A stretch of 43,310 nt of DNA, taken from NCBI GenBank assembly GCA_022448245.1, contig JAKVCO010000015.1, forward strand, positions 39,342-82,651, given 5' to 3'. This DNA comes from Paracoccaceae bacterium. Lineage in GTDB: Bacteria > Pseudomonadota > Alphaproteobacteria > Rhodobacterales > Rhodobacteraceae. Position numbers and translations under genes: made by a program. How positions within the stretch are numbered: the stretch's first letter is position 1; each line of letters begins with the position of its first letter. The notes under the pieces were generated by a model. That model was not told where the DNA came from and ran no database searches. It saw only the letters and a program-made list of their open reading frames with translations. Below are positions 21,413 to 29,485 of the stretch, in pieces.

Positions 21413-21540
21413 GTGAACGCTTTGAAATGGGCGATATTACCTGCTTCACGATCAGCGGGCGCACGTTCACGGCGCAGTGCCAGATGAGCCTGAACAACCC
21501 GATGTGGCGCGAGGTTACCGACGGCTGCGCGATCAGTTAG
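21413..21540 (+). other. Possible small-gene remnant between prfA and the DUF1499 gene
   Basis: A GTG at 21413 opens a short frame beginning VNALKWAILP, which looks like the start of a signal peptide. A different frame from 21427 (ATG) to the TAG at 21538-21540 encodes 37 residues including CFTISGRTFTAQC. Together they look like a small lipoprotein gene broken by a frameshift, but the evidence is thin and both could be chance ORFs. The end overlaps the convergent DUF1499 gene by 8 nt. Confidence 0.2.
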
Positions 21541-21928
21541 TCGCCGCCGCCAGCCACTGTTCGACACGGGCGCGGTTAGCGCCGAAATCCTTGCGGCCGT
21601 AAATCAGATGCGCGGAGATGTGGATGAGGCCTTCCGCTTGCCAAACATGCACGAGGTCCGGGAACCGGATCGCAGGGGAACGCGTGAGGTAGAGCCCCTC
21701 TTCCATCTTGCGCGCCTTGGGCCAGGTCATGATCGCTGCCTCAAGCTTGGCGAGGTCATGGGTCTCTGCGCTCACCACGGCATAAAAGCCGCCTTCAGAG
21801 CGATAGGTCCCCACGGGTTGAGCCTCTGGCCGTCCAGGGCCGGCGGTGGCCGCAACGGGTGCGAAGCGCACGTAGGCCAATACAAAGAGGATCAGGATGG
21901 CGAGGACAAAGAGGATCGTACCGAACAT
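21533..21928 (-). CDS. DUF1499 domain-containing membrane-anchored protein
   Basis: This protein of about 131 residues has one N-terminal membrane segment (FGTILFVLAILILFVLAYV) and a small exported domain. It ends in the DUF1499-like block IYGRKDFGANRARVEQWLAA. Function is unknown. GAGG overlapping the upstream stop codon is 7 nt from the ATG at 21928; an ATG at 21934 is possible but too close to it. It follows the ureohydrolase gene directly and is probably its last co-transcribed partner, though it need not share the pathway. Confidence 0.75.
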   Translation of the reverse strand: MFGTILFVLAILILFVLAYVRFAPVAATAGPGRPEAQPVGTYRSEGGFYAVVSAETHDLAKLEAAIMTWPKARKMEEGLYLTRSPAIRFPDLVHVWQAEGLIHISAHLIYGRKDFGANRARVEQWLAAATN

Positions 21929-21937
21929 GCGCATGCC

Positions 21938-22879
21938 TCAGCGATATGGAACACCGGGAAGGATCGACAACATCTCGAAGATGAGGTTAGCGCCCACAAG
22001 GGCCGTGTTGCCGGATGGGTCATAGGGTGGTGAGACCTCAACGAGGTCAAAGCCCACGATGTTGAGGCCATTGAGCCCGCGCAGGAACTCCATAGCCTGC
22101 CATGTCGTGAGGCCGCCGATCTCGGGCGTGCCGGTACCCGGTGCGAAAGCGGGATCGAGGCTGTCGATATCGTAGGTTATGTAGACGGGGTGGTCGCCAA
22201 TTTTCGATTTGATATCAGCGGCTAGCGGGGCGAGGCTCTTACCCCAGATCTCTGGCGCGATCGTCATGTTGAAGCCCCAGCCTTGAGCCTCGGTGAAGTC
22301 TTCTGCCGTGTAGCCCGTCCCGCGGAGACCGACCTGGAATACCTTCTCAGGGACAAGGATGCCTTCCTCATAGGCGCGGCGGAAAACGGTGCCGTGGGTC
22401 TCGCGTTCGCCGAACATCTCGTCATTGACGTCAGCATGGGCGTCCACATGCACGAGCGCCACCGGCCCGTGCTTCTTGGCGATGGCGCGCAGAATAGGCA
22501 GCGTCATCGTGTGATCACCGCCGAGGCCCACCGGGATCACATCATGCTTGAGAATGCCGTCGTAAGTATCTGTAATAATGCGAATAGTGTCGCTCAGAGA
22601 GAAGGTGTTGATCGCGGTATCACCAAGATCGCCCATCTCCAAACCGTCGAAGGGCGCAGCCCCGGTCTGGATATTGTAGGGCCGGATCATCGCACTTTCT
22701 TGGCGGAGCTGCTTTGGCCCAAACCGGGTGCCAGAGCGCCATGAGGTGCCGATGTCCATAGGCACCCCGATGAAGGCCACATCGAGGCCCTCGGCAGTCT
22801 CGGCGGCTGGAAGTCGCATGAAGGTCTGAAGCCCGGAAAACCGCGCAAGATCGTTTCCAGATGTCGGCTGACTAGGCAT
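21938..22879 (-). CDS. Agmatinase/guanidinobutyrase-like ureohydrolase
   Basis: This binuclear manganese ureohydrolase of 313 residues should split a guanidino compound into urea and an amine. All metal ligands are present: His123 (GGDHT), Asp146/His148/Asp150 (DAHAD) and Asp237/Asp239 (YDIDSLDPAFAPGTGTP). The N-terminal PMDIGTSWRSGTRFGP and the DEMFGERETHGTVFRRA segment resemble guanidinobutyrase/guanidinopropionase (GbuA/GpuA) more than E. coli SpeB, so 4-guanidinobutyrate or a related compound is a plausible substrate. GGGAAAG precedes the ATG at 22879. It overlaps the upstream ureohydrolase gene by 8 nt. Confidence 0.85.
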   Translation of the reverse strand: MPSQPTSGNDLARFSGLQTFMRLPAAETAEGLDVAFIGVPMDIGTSWRSGTRFGPKQLRQESAMIRPYNIQTGAAPFDGLEMGDLGDTAINTFSLSDTIRIITDTYDGILKHDVIPVGLGGDHTMTLPILRAIAKKHGPVALVHVDAHADVNDEMFGERETHGTVFRRAYEEGILVPEKVFQVGLRGTGYTAEDFTEAQGWGFNMTIAPEIWGKSLAPLAADIKSKIGDHPVYITYDIDSLDPAFAPGTGTPEIGGLTTWQAMEFLRGLNGLNIVGFDLVEVSPPYDPSGNTALVGANLIFEMLSILPGVPYR

Positions 22880-23840
22880 TTCTTTCCCTTTTATTCCAGC
22901 AGTATAGACAGCAAAGCTCCATCGCCACATGGGCCCCGGCGATGCCTGTGCAATTGCCCACATCAAACGGTGGTGAGACCTCTACGACGTCGCCACCCAC
23001 CATGTTGATGCCCTTGAGCGCCCTGAGCATCATCAGCGCCTGCGCGCTGGAAAGCCCGCCCGAGACAGGCGTGCCCGTCCCCGGCGCGAAGGCGGGATCG
23101 AGGCAGTCGATATCGAAGGTCAGATAGGTCGGGCGATCGCCAATGATCTCCTTGATCTTGGCGACAGCGGCCTTCGGGTCCTCATGCACCTCTGGCGCGT
23201 CGATGATGGGCACGCCCAAAGTGTCTGGGTTCAGCGTTCGGATGCCCACCTGAACGGAGTGCTCCACATCGATGATGCCTGCCTTCACCGCCTTATAGAA
23301 CATGGTGCCGTGATCGATTCGCTCCTCATCATCGTCGGCCCATGTGTCGGTATGCGCGTCGAATTGCAGGAGGGAGATCGGCCCGAACTTATCCGCATAG
23401 GCCTTGAGGATCGGATAGGTGATGAAGTGATCGCCGCCGAAGACAAGGCTGCCCGCCCCGCTTTCCAAGATCGTCGCGATATGGCGCTGCAGAACCGCCG
23501 GGAACTCACTGACTTTCGCGTAGTCGAACGCCAGATCGCCGTAGTCGATCAGGTTGTTTTCCTCGAGCGGATTGATGTCCCAGCCATAGGGCGGATCGCA
23601 GGGTTGAAGCGTGGACGCCTCCCGGATCGCGCGGGGGCCAAAGCGTGTGCCCGGGCGGTTCGTTACGGCCTGATCAAAGGGCACACCGGTGAAGGCCAGG
23701 TCCACGTCCGCGAGGTCCTTGGTGTAGTTTCGCCGCATGAAGCTAAGTGCCCCGCCGAAGGCATTCTCGAAACTCAGCCCGCGCGGATCGCTCCGCGTGA
23801 AAGCGCCATCTACATCGTTGTCACTGTCTTTAAGCGCCAT
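22872..23840 (-). CDS. speB: Agmatinase SpeB-like ureohydrolase
   Basis: This 322-residue member of the arginase/agmatinase family would hydrolyse agmatine to putrescine and urea. Metal ligands are complete: His138 (GGDHF), Asp161/His163/Asp165 (DAHTD), Asp243/Asp245 (FDIDCLDPAFAPGTGTP). QFDAHTDTW and HGTMFYKAV match the agmatinase pattern. It is clearly different in sequence from its tandem neighbour, so the two are old paralogs with probably different substrates, not a recent duplication. Its start shares one base with the aminotransferase stop (TGATG). Confidence 0.87.
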   Translation of the reverse strand: MALKDSDNDVDGAFTRSDPRGLSFENAFGGALSFMRRNYTKDLADVDLAFTGVPFDQAVTNRPGTRFGPRAIREASTLQPCDPPYGWDINPLEENNLIDYGDLAFDYAKVSEFPAVLQRHIATILESGAGSLVFGGDHFITYPILKAYADKFGPISLLQFDAHTDTWADDDEERIDHGTMFYKAVKAGIIDVEHSVQVGIRTLNPDTLGVPIIDAPEVHEDPKAAVAKIKEIIGDRPTYLTFDIDCLDPAFAPGTGTPVSGGLSSAQALMMLRALKGINMVGGDVVEVSPPFDVGNCTGIAGAHVAMELCCLYCWNKRERNA

Positions 23841-25186
23841 CAGCCGATCCTAATTCCTTCGCGGGTGAGCGTATCCGCCACCTCCTGGATCGCCTTACCG
23901 AGAGTTTCTACACAAAACGTGACTTCGGCTTCGGAGATGGTCAGCGCAGGCGACATGACGTTGAGATGCCCGAGCGGTCGCACCAGCAGCCCCCGCTTTT
24001 GCGCCGCGTCCGAGATGCGTTTGCCCACGTCCACATCGTCAGGCAAGAGCTCGAGGGTCTCCTTGTCGGCTACGTTCTCTACGCAGCCGATCAGAGCCTC
24101 GCCGCGGACGTCGCCCACGAGAGGCATGTCGCTCAGCGTGGCGAGGCCCTCTTGGAAGAGGGCGCCAACCCTCAGGGCATTAGCGCAGAGGTCCTCCCGT
24201 TCGATGATCTCGATGTTCTTCAGCGCCGCGGCGCAGGCAACGGGATGGCCCGAGTAGGTATAGCCGGAGGTGTACCAGCGCGGTTCAGCGGCCAATGTCT
24301 CCCAAATCTCGTCCGAGAACAGCATCGCGCCGATGGGTTGGTAGCCCGAGGACAAGCCTTTTGCGCAGCATAGGATATCAGGCTGGGCGCCATAGCGCGC
24401 CTCAGAGGCGAACATGTGCCCGATGCGCCCAAAGCCCGTGACGACCTCGTCGGCGACAAAGAGGATACCGTGGCGCTGGCAAGCCTCGGCCATCGCCTTC
24501 AAGTAGCCTTCAGGGGGCATGATGACGCCACCCGAGGCCTGGATCGGCTCGGCAAAGAAGGCCGCCACGCGTTCGGCGCCGATCTCCGCGATCTTAACTT
24601 CGAGCTCGGCCACGCAGCCTTCCACCGTGGCCCCACCCCGCAGCGTATCGGGGGCGGAGATGTGGTGGATCGTGTCTTCCTCATACCGGAACTCAGGCGC
24701 GCGATCGCCGTCGCGGTTGCCGATGGACATGCTGATGTGGGTGGAGCCGTGGTAGGCATGCTCCCGCGCGATAATGTGGTGGCGGCCTTTGAAGCCGCGC
24801 GCTGATTGCACAAAGCAGGCGAGGCGGTAAGCACTGTCGATGGCCGTCGATCCACCGGTCGTGAAATGCACGTGGGTAAGCCCTGTAGGCGCCAAATGCG
24901 CAAGCCTTGCGGACAAAGCAGCAGAGGGTGCGTTCGACATGTCGCCAAACGTGCTGGAGAACGCGAGCTTCTCCACCTGATCGGCGATCACCTCGGCCAT
25001 CTCGCGGCGCCCCAACCCGATATTGGTGTTCCAAAGGCCGCCGACAGCATCGAGATACTCGGCCCCCGTCACATCCCACACGCGGCAGCCTGCGCCCTTT
25101 TCAACCACGACCGGCGGCAGCCCATCGCCCGTGTATTGCCAAGGGCGCAGCGCATGCGCGATATCCATTTGGGTCAAATCGTTCAT
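23840..25186 (-). CDS. Class III PLP-dependent aminotransferase (putrescine/GABA or omega-amine type)
   Basis: This 448-residue fold-type I aminotransferase should move an amino group from a terminal amine to a keto acid. The PLP lysine is Lys276 in CCAKGLSSGYQPIGA, and the ring-binding Asp246 is in FVADEVVTGFGR. The phosphate-binding region reads TTGGSTAIDSAY, where SGSEA is usual. The substrate cannot be read from sequence; putrescine, GABA or beta-alanine would fit the two adjacent ureohydrolases. It is 29 nt after the M20 hydrolase gene and is coupled to speB by a one-base overlap. Confidence 0.87.
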   Translation of the reverse strand: MNDLTQMDIAHALRPWQYTGDGLPPVVVEKGAGCRVWDVTGAEYLDAVGGLWNTNIGLGRREMAEVIADQVEKLAFSSTFGDMSNAPSAALSARLAHLAPTGLTHVHFTTGGSTAIDSAYRLACFVQSARGFKGRHHIIAREHAYHGSTHISMSIGNRDGDRAPEFRYEEDTIHHISAPDTLRGGATVEGCVAELEVKIAEIGAERVAAFFAEPIQASGGVIMPPEGYLKAMAEACQRHGILFVADEVVTGFGRIGHMFASEARYGAQPDILCCAKGLSSGYQPIGAMLFSDEIWETLAAEPRWYTSGYTYSGHPVACAAALKNIEIIEREDLCANALRVGALFQEGLATLSDMPLVGDVRGEALIGCVENVADKETLELLPDDVDVGKRISDAAQKRGLLVRPLGHLNVMSPALTISEAEVTFCVETLGKAIQEVADTLTREGIRIG

Positions 25187-25215
25187 GCGAACCGCTCCTT
25201 CAGCGCTGCGTGGCG

Positions 25216-26382
25216 TTACGAGGCGGACTTCAGCGGCGCGGCCCGCTCGACCATCCGCGCAAAGAAGGATGCCCCCACCGGCGACACGGCATCGTTGAAG
25301 TCATAGCCCGTGTTGTGCACCGAGGGCCCGTCGCCCTGCCCGAGGAAGAGATACGCGCCCGGGCGCGCTTCGAGCATGTAGCTGAAATCCTCTGCGCCCA
25401 TCTCCCGTCCCACGTCGCCGTCAACGGTTGCGGCGACCTCCCGGGCCACCTCCGTGGCAAAGGCGGCCTTCGCCGGGTCGTTGATCGTCGCCGGGTAGCC
25501 CACTTCATAGCGAAGCTCAGCCTTTACCCCATAGGCGGCCGCCTGGCCTGCGACGATCTCTTCCATGCGCTGCATGACCATGGCCTGCACCTCCTTGTTG
25601 AAGGTGCGCACAGTGCCGTTCATGTAGGCGGTCTCGGGGATCACGTTATCTGTTGTCCCAGTATGGATCTGCGTGACGGAGACCACGAGGTCCTCCACCG
25701 CGTGGTGATTGCGGCTCACAATCGTCTGGATTGCCGTCGCCATACCCACGGCAGCCACGACGGGGTCACGCGTTTCATGGGGCATGGCGCCATGCCCACC
25801 GACGCCCGTGATATCAATGTGGAACGTGTCCACAGCGGCCATGATGGGGCCGTCATTTGTGTAGATCGCGCCCTCTTCGCGGTTCGGCGCGTTGTGGATG
25901 CCGTAGACCTCTGTGATGTCGAAACGGTCCATCATGCCCTCTTGGACCATGACATCCCCGCCGCCGCCGCCTTCTTCGGCGGGCTGAAAGATCAGAGCCA
26001 CGCGACCTGAAAAGTTCCGCGTCTCGGCCAAGTACTTCGCGGCCCCCAGCAGCATCGTCGTGTGCCCGTCATGCCCGCAGGCGTGCATTTTGCCTGGCAC
26101 GGTGGAGGCATAATCGAGGCCCGTCGTCTCCTCCATCGGCAACGCGTCCATGTCCGCGCGCAGGCCGATCGTGGGGCCTGAGCCATTGCCTTCGATGATG
26201 CCCACAACGCCCGAGGTCGCGATGCCCTCGTGCACTTCGTCGACGCCAAAGGCCTTGAGTTTCTCGACCACGAAGGCCGCGGTTTCGTGGCAATCAAAAC
26301 CAAGTTCGGGATGCTGATGAAGGTGGCGGCGCCACGTCTTCATGTCTTCGGCGAAATCGGCAATCCGGTTGACGATGGGCAT
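25216..26382 (-). CDS. M20 family metal-dependent amidohydrolase (aminoacylase/hippurate hydrolase type)
   Basis: This 388-residue M20D enzyme probably cleaves an N-acyl or related amide bond in the cytoplasm. Visible residues are Asp78 in RADMDALPM, Cys102 and His104 in HACGHDGHT, and the general-base pair Glu136-Glu137 in QPAEEGGGG. A dimerisation lid domain follows (about 180-290). GAGG stands 8 nt before the ATG at 26382. It is the first gene of the amine cluster, so the likely substrate is an acylated amine or guanidino compound, but this is inference. Confidence 0.87.
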   Translation of the reverse strand: MPIVNRIADFAEDMKTWRRHLHQHPELGFDCHETAAFVVEKLKAFGVDEVHEGIATSGVVGIIEGNGSGPTIGLRADMDALPMEETTGLDYASTVPGKMHACGHDGHTTMLLGAAKYLAETRNFSGRVALIFQPAEEGGGGGDVMVQEGMMDRFDITEVYGIHNAPNREEGAIYTNDGPIMAAVDTFHIDITGVGGHGAMPHETRDPVVAAVGMATAIQTIVSRNHHAVEDLVVSVTQIHTGTTDNVIPETAYMNGTVRTFNKEVQAMVMQRMEEIVAGQAAAYGVKAELRYEVGYPATINDPAKAAFATEVAREVAATVDGDVGREMGAEDFSYMLEARPGAYLFLGQGDGPSVHNTGYDFNDAVSPVGASFFARMVERAAPLKSAS

Positions 26383-26474
26383 GTGGGAGACCTCGCTATC
26401 TGTGTCGCATGCAACGACTCATCGCGAGCGTACTGCCCCTCCGTCACAAGAGCCAGAGCGGCGCATCACCAAGC

Positions 26475-26909
26475 TCAGGAGCTGTCGATCGCCTTAGGCG
26501 GCATCGGCGCAAAGGTCGGCGCATAGTCGGCGTACTGGCGATGGAACTCGATGTTGATGAGCGTGGGGCCGTCAGGGCTCCATTCGTAGCGCAGGCTGCT
26601 CCCTGCGATCTCTCCCGCCTTGAGACAGAACAGAACGAGATGCTCGATCAGATCGTCACCGAACTCCACCACTGACCACGCACCGCCCCCCGCGAAGGGA
26701 GAGCCTGCTGCGAGTGACCGCAGCGTATCGGTCGCCTGCTTTTGCTTGGCGGCATCAAAACGGGGCGCGATTTCGGCCAGCATCCTTTCAACGCAGGAGG
26801 CCTCGTTTGACCCCATCACCGACAAAAACATGCATGTCTTCTCTTCCGGTGTGGCCATGGCTGCTGCCGGAAGAAGACAGCTTAGAATAGCGAATATGGA
26901 TTTTCTCAC
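26475..26909 (-). CDS. Exported hypothetical protein
   Basis: This is a 144-residue protein of unknown family. I chose the GTG at 26909 because GAGGGAG precedes it at good spacing and it opens directly with a signal peptide (VRKSIFAILSC..., cleavage near AMA-TPEE). The longer upstream frame is not supported. The mature part is about 125 residues with three cysteines and no membrane segment, so it is probably periplasmic. It lies between the M20 gene and the broken VPLPA-CTERM gene. No function can be assigned. Confidence 0.65.
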   Translation of the reverse strand: MRKSIFAILSCLLPAAAMATPEEKTCMFLSVMGSNEASCVERMLAEIAPRFDAAKQKQATDTLRSLAAGSPFAGGGAWSVVEFGDDLIEHLVLFCLKAGEIAGSSLRYEWSPDGPTLINIEFHRQYADYAPTFAPMPPKAIDSS

Positions 26910-26945
26910 AGGACCCACTCCCTCTGACTTACGCACTGCATGAAA

Positions 26946-26965
26946 GGGGCGCCCGAAAGCGCCCC
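26946..26965 (-). terminator. Terminator-like hairpin after the VPLPA-CTERM pseudogene
   Basis: Perfect 7-nt arms GGGGCGC and GCGCCCC surround a 6-nt loop. On the minus strand the stem is followed by only a short T run (CTTTCAT), so termination may be weak. It lies about 30 nt past the pseudogene stop. Confidence 0.5.
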
Positions 26966-26994
26966 AAATCAGTTTCGATTGCTGTTCGCCCAGC

Positions 26995-27815
26995 TCAAGC
27001 CGACGCGCGACGGCGCAGGAAACCGGAGACACCGAGGCCCGCCAATAGCAGCGGCAGCGATGCCGGCAGCGGCACAGGTGCCATCCCGCCGGGATCAGGA
27101 GGCGTCACGCCCCCGAACGAGTTGCCTTGGATGAAGACTGCAGAGTCGTAGGATGAACCCCCGTGTCAGACACGATGAGATCGATCGCATAGACAGCGCC
27201 CGACGTCAGGCCCGTTGCGGAGGCGGTGAACACATCCGTGAAGCCATCGTATTCGATGTCGAAAGGCGAGCCCGCTGCCGCATCGTTGTCGTTGTAGAAC
27301 TCGCTGTTGACGAGGTTGTTGACCGTGTCGATTTCGACAGGATCGCTCGCGCCGGGGATCAGCGCGATGTTCTCGTCGGTGACGCCCAGGCCATTCAGCA
27401 GGAAGGTGAAGGTGTCATTGAGACGAATTGACGAACTCGTTGTACTCCTCCGACGCCCAAACGTAGTTGAAGAACAGATCGCCTGTTGTCGTCGTAAAAC
27501 TGATCGACAAGGTGGTCTCTGTGCCGGCATCGGTGAATGACGCAGAGTTGTTAAGCCCAGCCGCCAGAGCCGCCTCACCCTATGTCAGGATGATCCTGGT
27601 CTCGATGCCGATACCGGCGTCGTCGCCATTGGAGGGCGTGCCCGCGGCAACGTCGGTGCCATCGTTGAGCAGAGAGGTTGCGGTGATGGTCACGCCACTC
27701 CCGAGGATGGAGTTCGACAGAGTCGTGGCGTCTTCGGTTGGTGTGATTGTTAGCGCATTGGCCCGGTCGCGGCGGCAAACACGCCCACCGCACATAGGGT
27801 CGATAATCGATACAT
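26995..27815 (-). pseudogene. Choice-of-anchor-L domain protein with VPLPA-CTERM sorting signal, broken by several lesions
   Basis: Joined across frames, the gene gives a signal peptide (from the ATG at 27815, MYRLSTLCAVGVFAAATG) and then a choice-of-anchor-L-type domain. Recognisable blocks are SILGSGVTITATSL, NYVWASEEYNEFVNSS, NDTFTFLLNG and YDSAVFIQGNSFGG. The C-terminus is a VPLPASLPLLLAGLG membrane anchor followed by a basic tail (FLRRRASA). Four lesions are visible: a frameshift at a G run (about 27762-27764), a TAG stop (27580-27582), a frameshift after FVNSS (about 27421-27425), and a frameshift at a G5 run (27158-27162). Such proteins are sorted to the surface by exosortase systems; none is in this window. 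Decay is likely, but sequencing errors at the two G runs cannot be excluded. Confidence 0.8.
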
Positions 27816-28121
27816 CTTTACCCCCAGGAAACCGATTTCATTTAGACTTGGTTCAAAATTCTACACTTAGGAATCGTTCAAAATCGCAACGTTGGTACGC
27901 GGAAATACACGTACACAGAGGGCCTATAGTGGCCCTGAAAGAAAGGAGAGCCGCAACCCAGACGGGTGTTAGAGGAAAAGTTTACCAATATTAAGAAAGC
28001 CTTACCGCAATTCGAGCCATAGAAATAAGGGGTTTGAGACCACACAAGCCCGCTCTCAGCGGCCACAGCCGCCTGCAAGACTGCCGCTACCGTTTCAAAA
28101 ATATCCTCGCTAAGAAAGCCC
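27816..28121. other. Intergenic region upstream of the pseudogene and mazG
   Basis: About 306 nt without a convincing gene. It should contain the promoter of the VPLPA-CTERM pseudogene (minus) and of mazG (plus). It is more AT-rich than its surroundings at 27840-28020. The only structured element I see is the 18-nt inverted repeat at 27919-27936. Confidence 0.6.
27919..27936. repeat. 18-nt inverted repeat AGGGCC-6-GGCCCT
   Basis: Perfect 6-nt GC arms flank TATAGT. No T tract follows on either strand, so a simple terminator is unlikely. It could be an operator or a leader hairpin. Confidence 0.35.
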
Positions 28122-28919
28122 ATGACCGAGACAAATCCCACCGCCCCCTCCATGGACCGTCTTCTCGAAATCATGCGCAGGCTCAGGGATCCCGAAACAG
28201 GCTGCCCTTGGGATATCGAGCAGACTTTCGAGACCATCGCCCCCTACACAATCGAAGAGGCCTACGAGGTCTCGGACGCGATCGAACGCCAGGCCTGGGA
28301 GGAGCTTGAGGGCGAACTGGGCGACCTCCTTCTCCAGTCTGTCTACCATGCTGCCATCGGTGAGGAGCAGGGCCTATTCACCTTCGAAAGCGTGGCGGCC
28401 AAGATTTCGGACAAGATGGTCGCCCGGCACCCCCATGTGTTCGGCGACGAAAGCCGCGACAAGTCCGCCGAGCAGCAAGTGCAGGATTGGGAAAAGATCA
28501 AAGCCGCTGAGCGCGCAAGCTTGGAGCAGAAGGGTGTGCTCGACGGCGTGGCGCTGGGGCTGCCTGCCTTGATGCGCGCGCTGAAGTTGCAAAAGCGCGC
28601 CGCGCGCGCGGGTTTTGATTGGACCGATGTGGAAGACGTGCTGTCGAAGATGAACGAAGAGACGCGAGAGCTCGTGGAGGCCCGCGCAGACGCCGACCCG
28701 GCCCATATAGAAGAGGAGTTCGGCGACCTGCTGTTTGTGATGGTCAATATTGGCCGCCATCTGGGGGTCGATCCTGAGACGGCCCTGCGCGCGACGAACG
28801 CAAAGTTCACGCGCCGTTTTGAAGGGATCGAGGCCGCGCTGGCCGAGGAAGGCCGCCGGCCAGAGGACGCCTCGCTTGAGGAAATGGACGCGCTCTGGAA
28901 CCAGATGAAGCAGCGCTAG
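28122..28919 (+). CDS. mazG: Nucleoside triphosphate pyrophosphohydrolase MazG
   Basis: MazG hydrolyses (d)NTPs to NMPs and pyrophosphate, cleaning nucleotide pools and influencing ppGpp levels. The 265-residue protein carries two tandem MazG all-alpha domains. The first has CPWDIEQTFETIAPYTIEEAYE and ELEGELGDLLLQ; the second has EETRELVEA and EEFGDLLF, each with the Mg-binding ExxE/ExxD pattern. Length matches the family. The next small gene begins about 9 nt after the stop. Confidence 0.95.
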   Translation: MTETNPTAPSMDRLLEIMRRLRDPETGCPWDIEQTFETIAPYTIEEAYEVSDAIERQAWEELEGELGDLLLQSVYHAAIGEEQGLFTFESVAAKISDKMVARHPHVFGDESRDKSAEQQVQDWEKIKAAERASLEQKGVLDGVALGLPALMRALKLQKRAARAGFDWTDVEDVLSKMNEETRELVEARADADPAHIEEEFGDLLFVMVNIGRHLGVDPETALRATNAKFTRRFEGIEAALAEEGRRPEDASLEEMDALWNQMKQR

Positions 28920-28928
28920 ATTCACCCC

Positions 28929-29285
28929 ATGGATGATGTGAGCCGCTACCTGCACCTGACGCGCGAGGTGATGCCTGCCCGCGCGCGGCAGCCGGGAACA
29001 AAGTGGCCTGTGCGCGAGGATCATTGCTTTCAGCGGATCGTGCTTGATCACGTGGCCGGCGGACGCTGGTACGACCACATTGCGCGCCCCGCCTACAAGC
29101 ACCTGAGCGCCGATCAGGCTGCAGAGGCCGTGCGCTTGTGCGAAGCGATCCTCGAAGGGTGCGCGGACCTCGCGGCGCTCAACCGTCAGTCCTTGGCTTA
29201 CCGGGGCAAACTTGATCGTCGCCCTGCCCCGCGTACCTCCCCTCCATGCCCACGCGAAACTCGGCAAAAGACGCTCGATTTGTAG
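28929..29285 (+). CDS. Conserved hypothetical protein
   Basis: This 118-residue protein has motifs I recall from uncharacterised rhodobacterial proteins: YLHLTREVMPARA, WPVREDHCFQRIVLDHV, GGRWYDHIARPAYKHL and AALNRQSLAYRGKLD. Some databases label relatives as GCN5-related acetyltransferases, but I see no acetyl-CoA motif and would not transfer that label. The last 20 or so residues are Pro/Arg-rich and overlap the 57-residue ORF that follows, so the original C-terminus may have been shorter. It is probably co-transcribed with mazG. Confidence 0.7.
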   Translation: MDDVSRYLHLTREVMPARARQPGTKWPVREDHCFQRIVLDHVAGGRWYDHIARPAYKHLSADQAAEAVRLCEAILEGCADLAALNRQSLAYRGKLDRRPAPRTSPPCPRETRQKTLDL

Positions 29286-29419
29286 AGACGGGCGATGACC
29301 TCGACGAGGTTGTCACCGACAAGCGTGAAGGCTGGCGCGCTACGCCGGTAAAGGCCTGCCGTCGGCAACGGTGCCACAAGAAGCGATCGCTGGATGAGGT
29401 GGATCGGCTATCCGTTTAA
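29246..29419 (+). CDS. Small basic protein of 57 residues, unknown function
   Basis: The ORF starts at the ATG at 29246, 40 nt inside the end of the preceding gene, and stops with TAA at 29417-29419. The product is acidic in the middle (ETGDDLDEVVTDKREGW) and very basic after it (RATPVKACRRQRCHKKR). Codon choice looks coding. The KREGWRA plus RRQR pattern resembles short uncharacterised proteins of related bacteria as far as I recall. No good Shine-Dalgarno is visible; translation may be coupled to the upstream gene. The 66 nt to the acyltransferase start hold nothing obvious. Confidence 0.45.
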   Translation: MPTRNSAKDARFVETGDDLDEVVTDKREGWRATPVKACRRQRCHKKRSLDEVDRLSV

Positions 29420-29485
29420 GACGACTTCACAGCGCCGTGATCAGCTGGCCCTGAAAGCGCCGTAATCCTCTGGCTATTGCCGCCC

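Noticed and set aside
21938..23840. Tandem duplication of one agmatinase gene
   Set aside because: The two ureohydrolases share only the catalytic motifs and differ elsewhere, so they are old paralogs and not a recent tandem repeat.
27919..27936. Rho-independent terminator upstream of mazG
   Set aside because: The stem is good but neither strand has a following T tract, and no gene ends close to it.
28929..29285. GCN5-related acetyltransferase label for the small conserved gene
   Set aside because: No acetyl-CoA binding motif is visible; the label used for some relatives appears unsupported.
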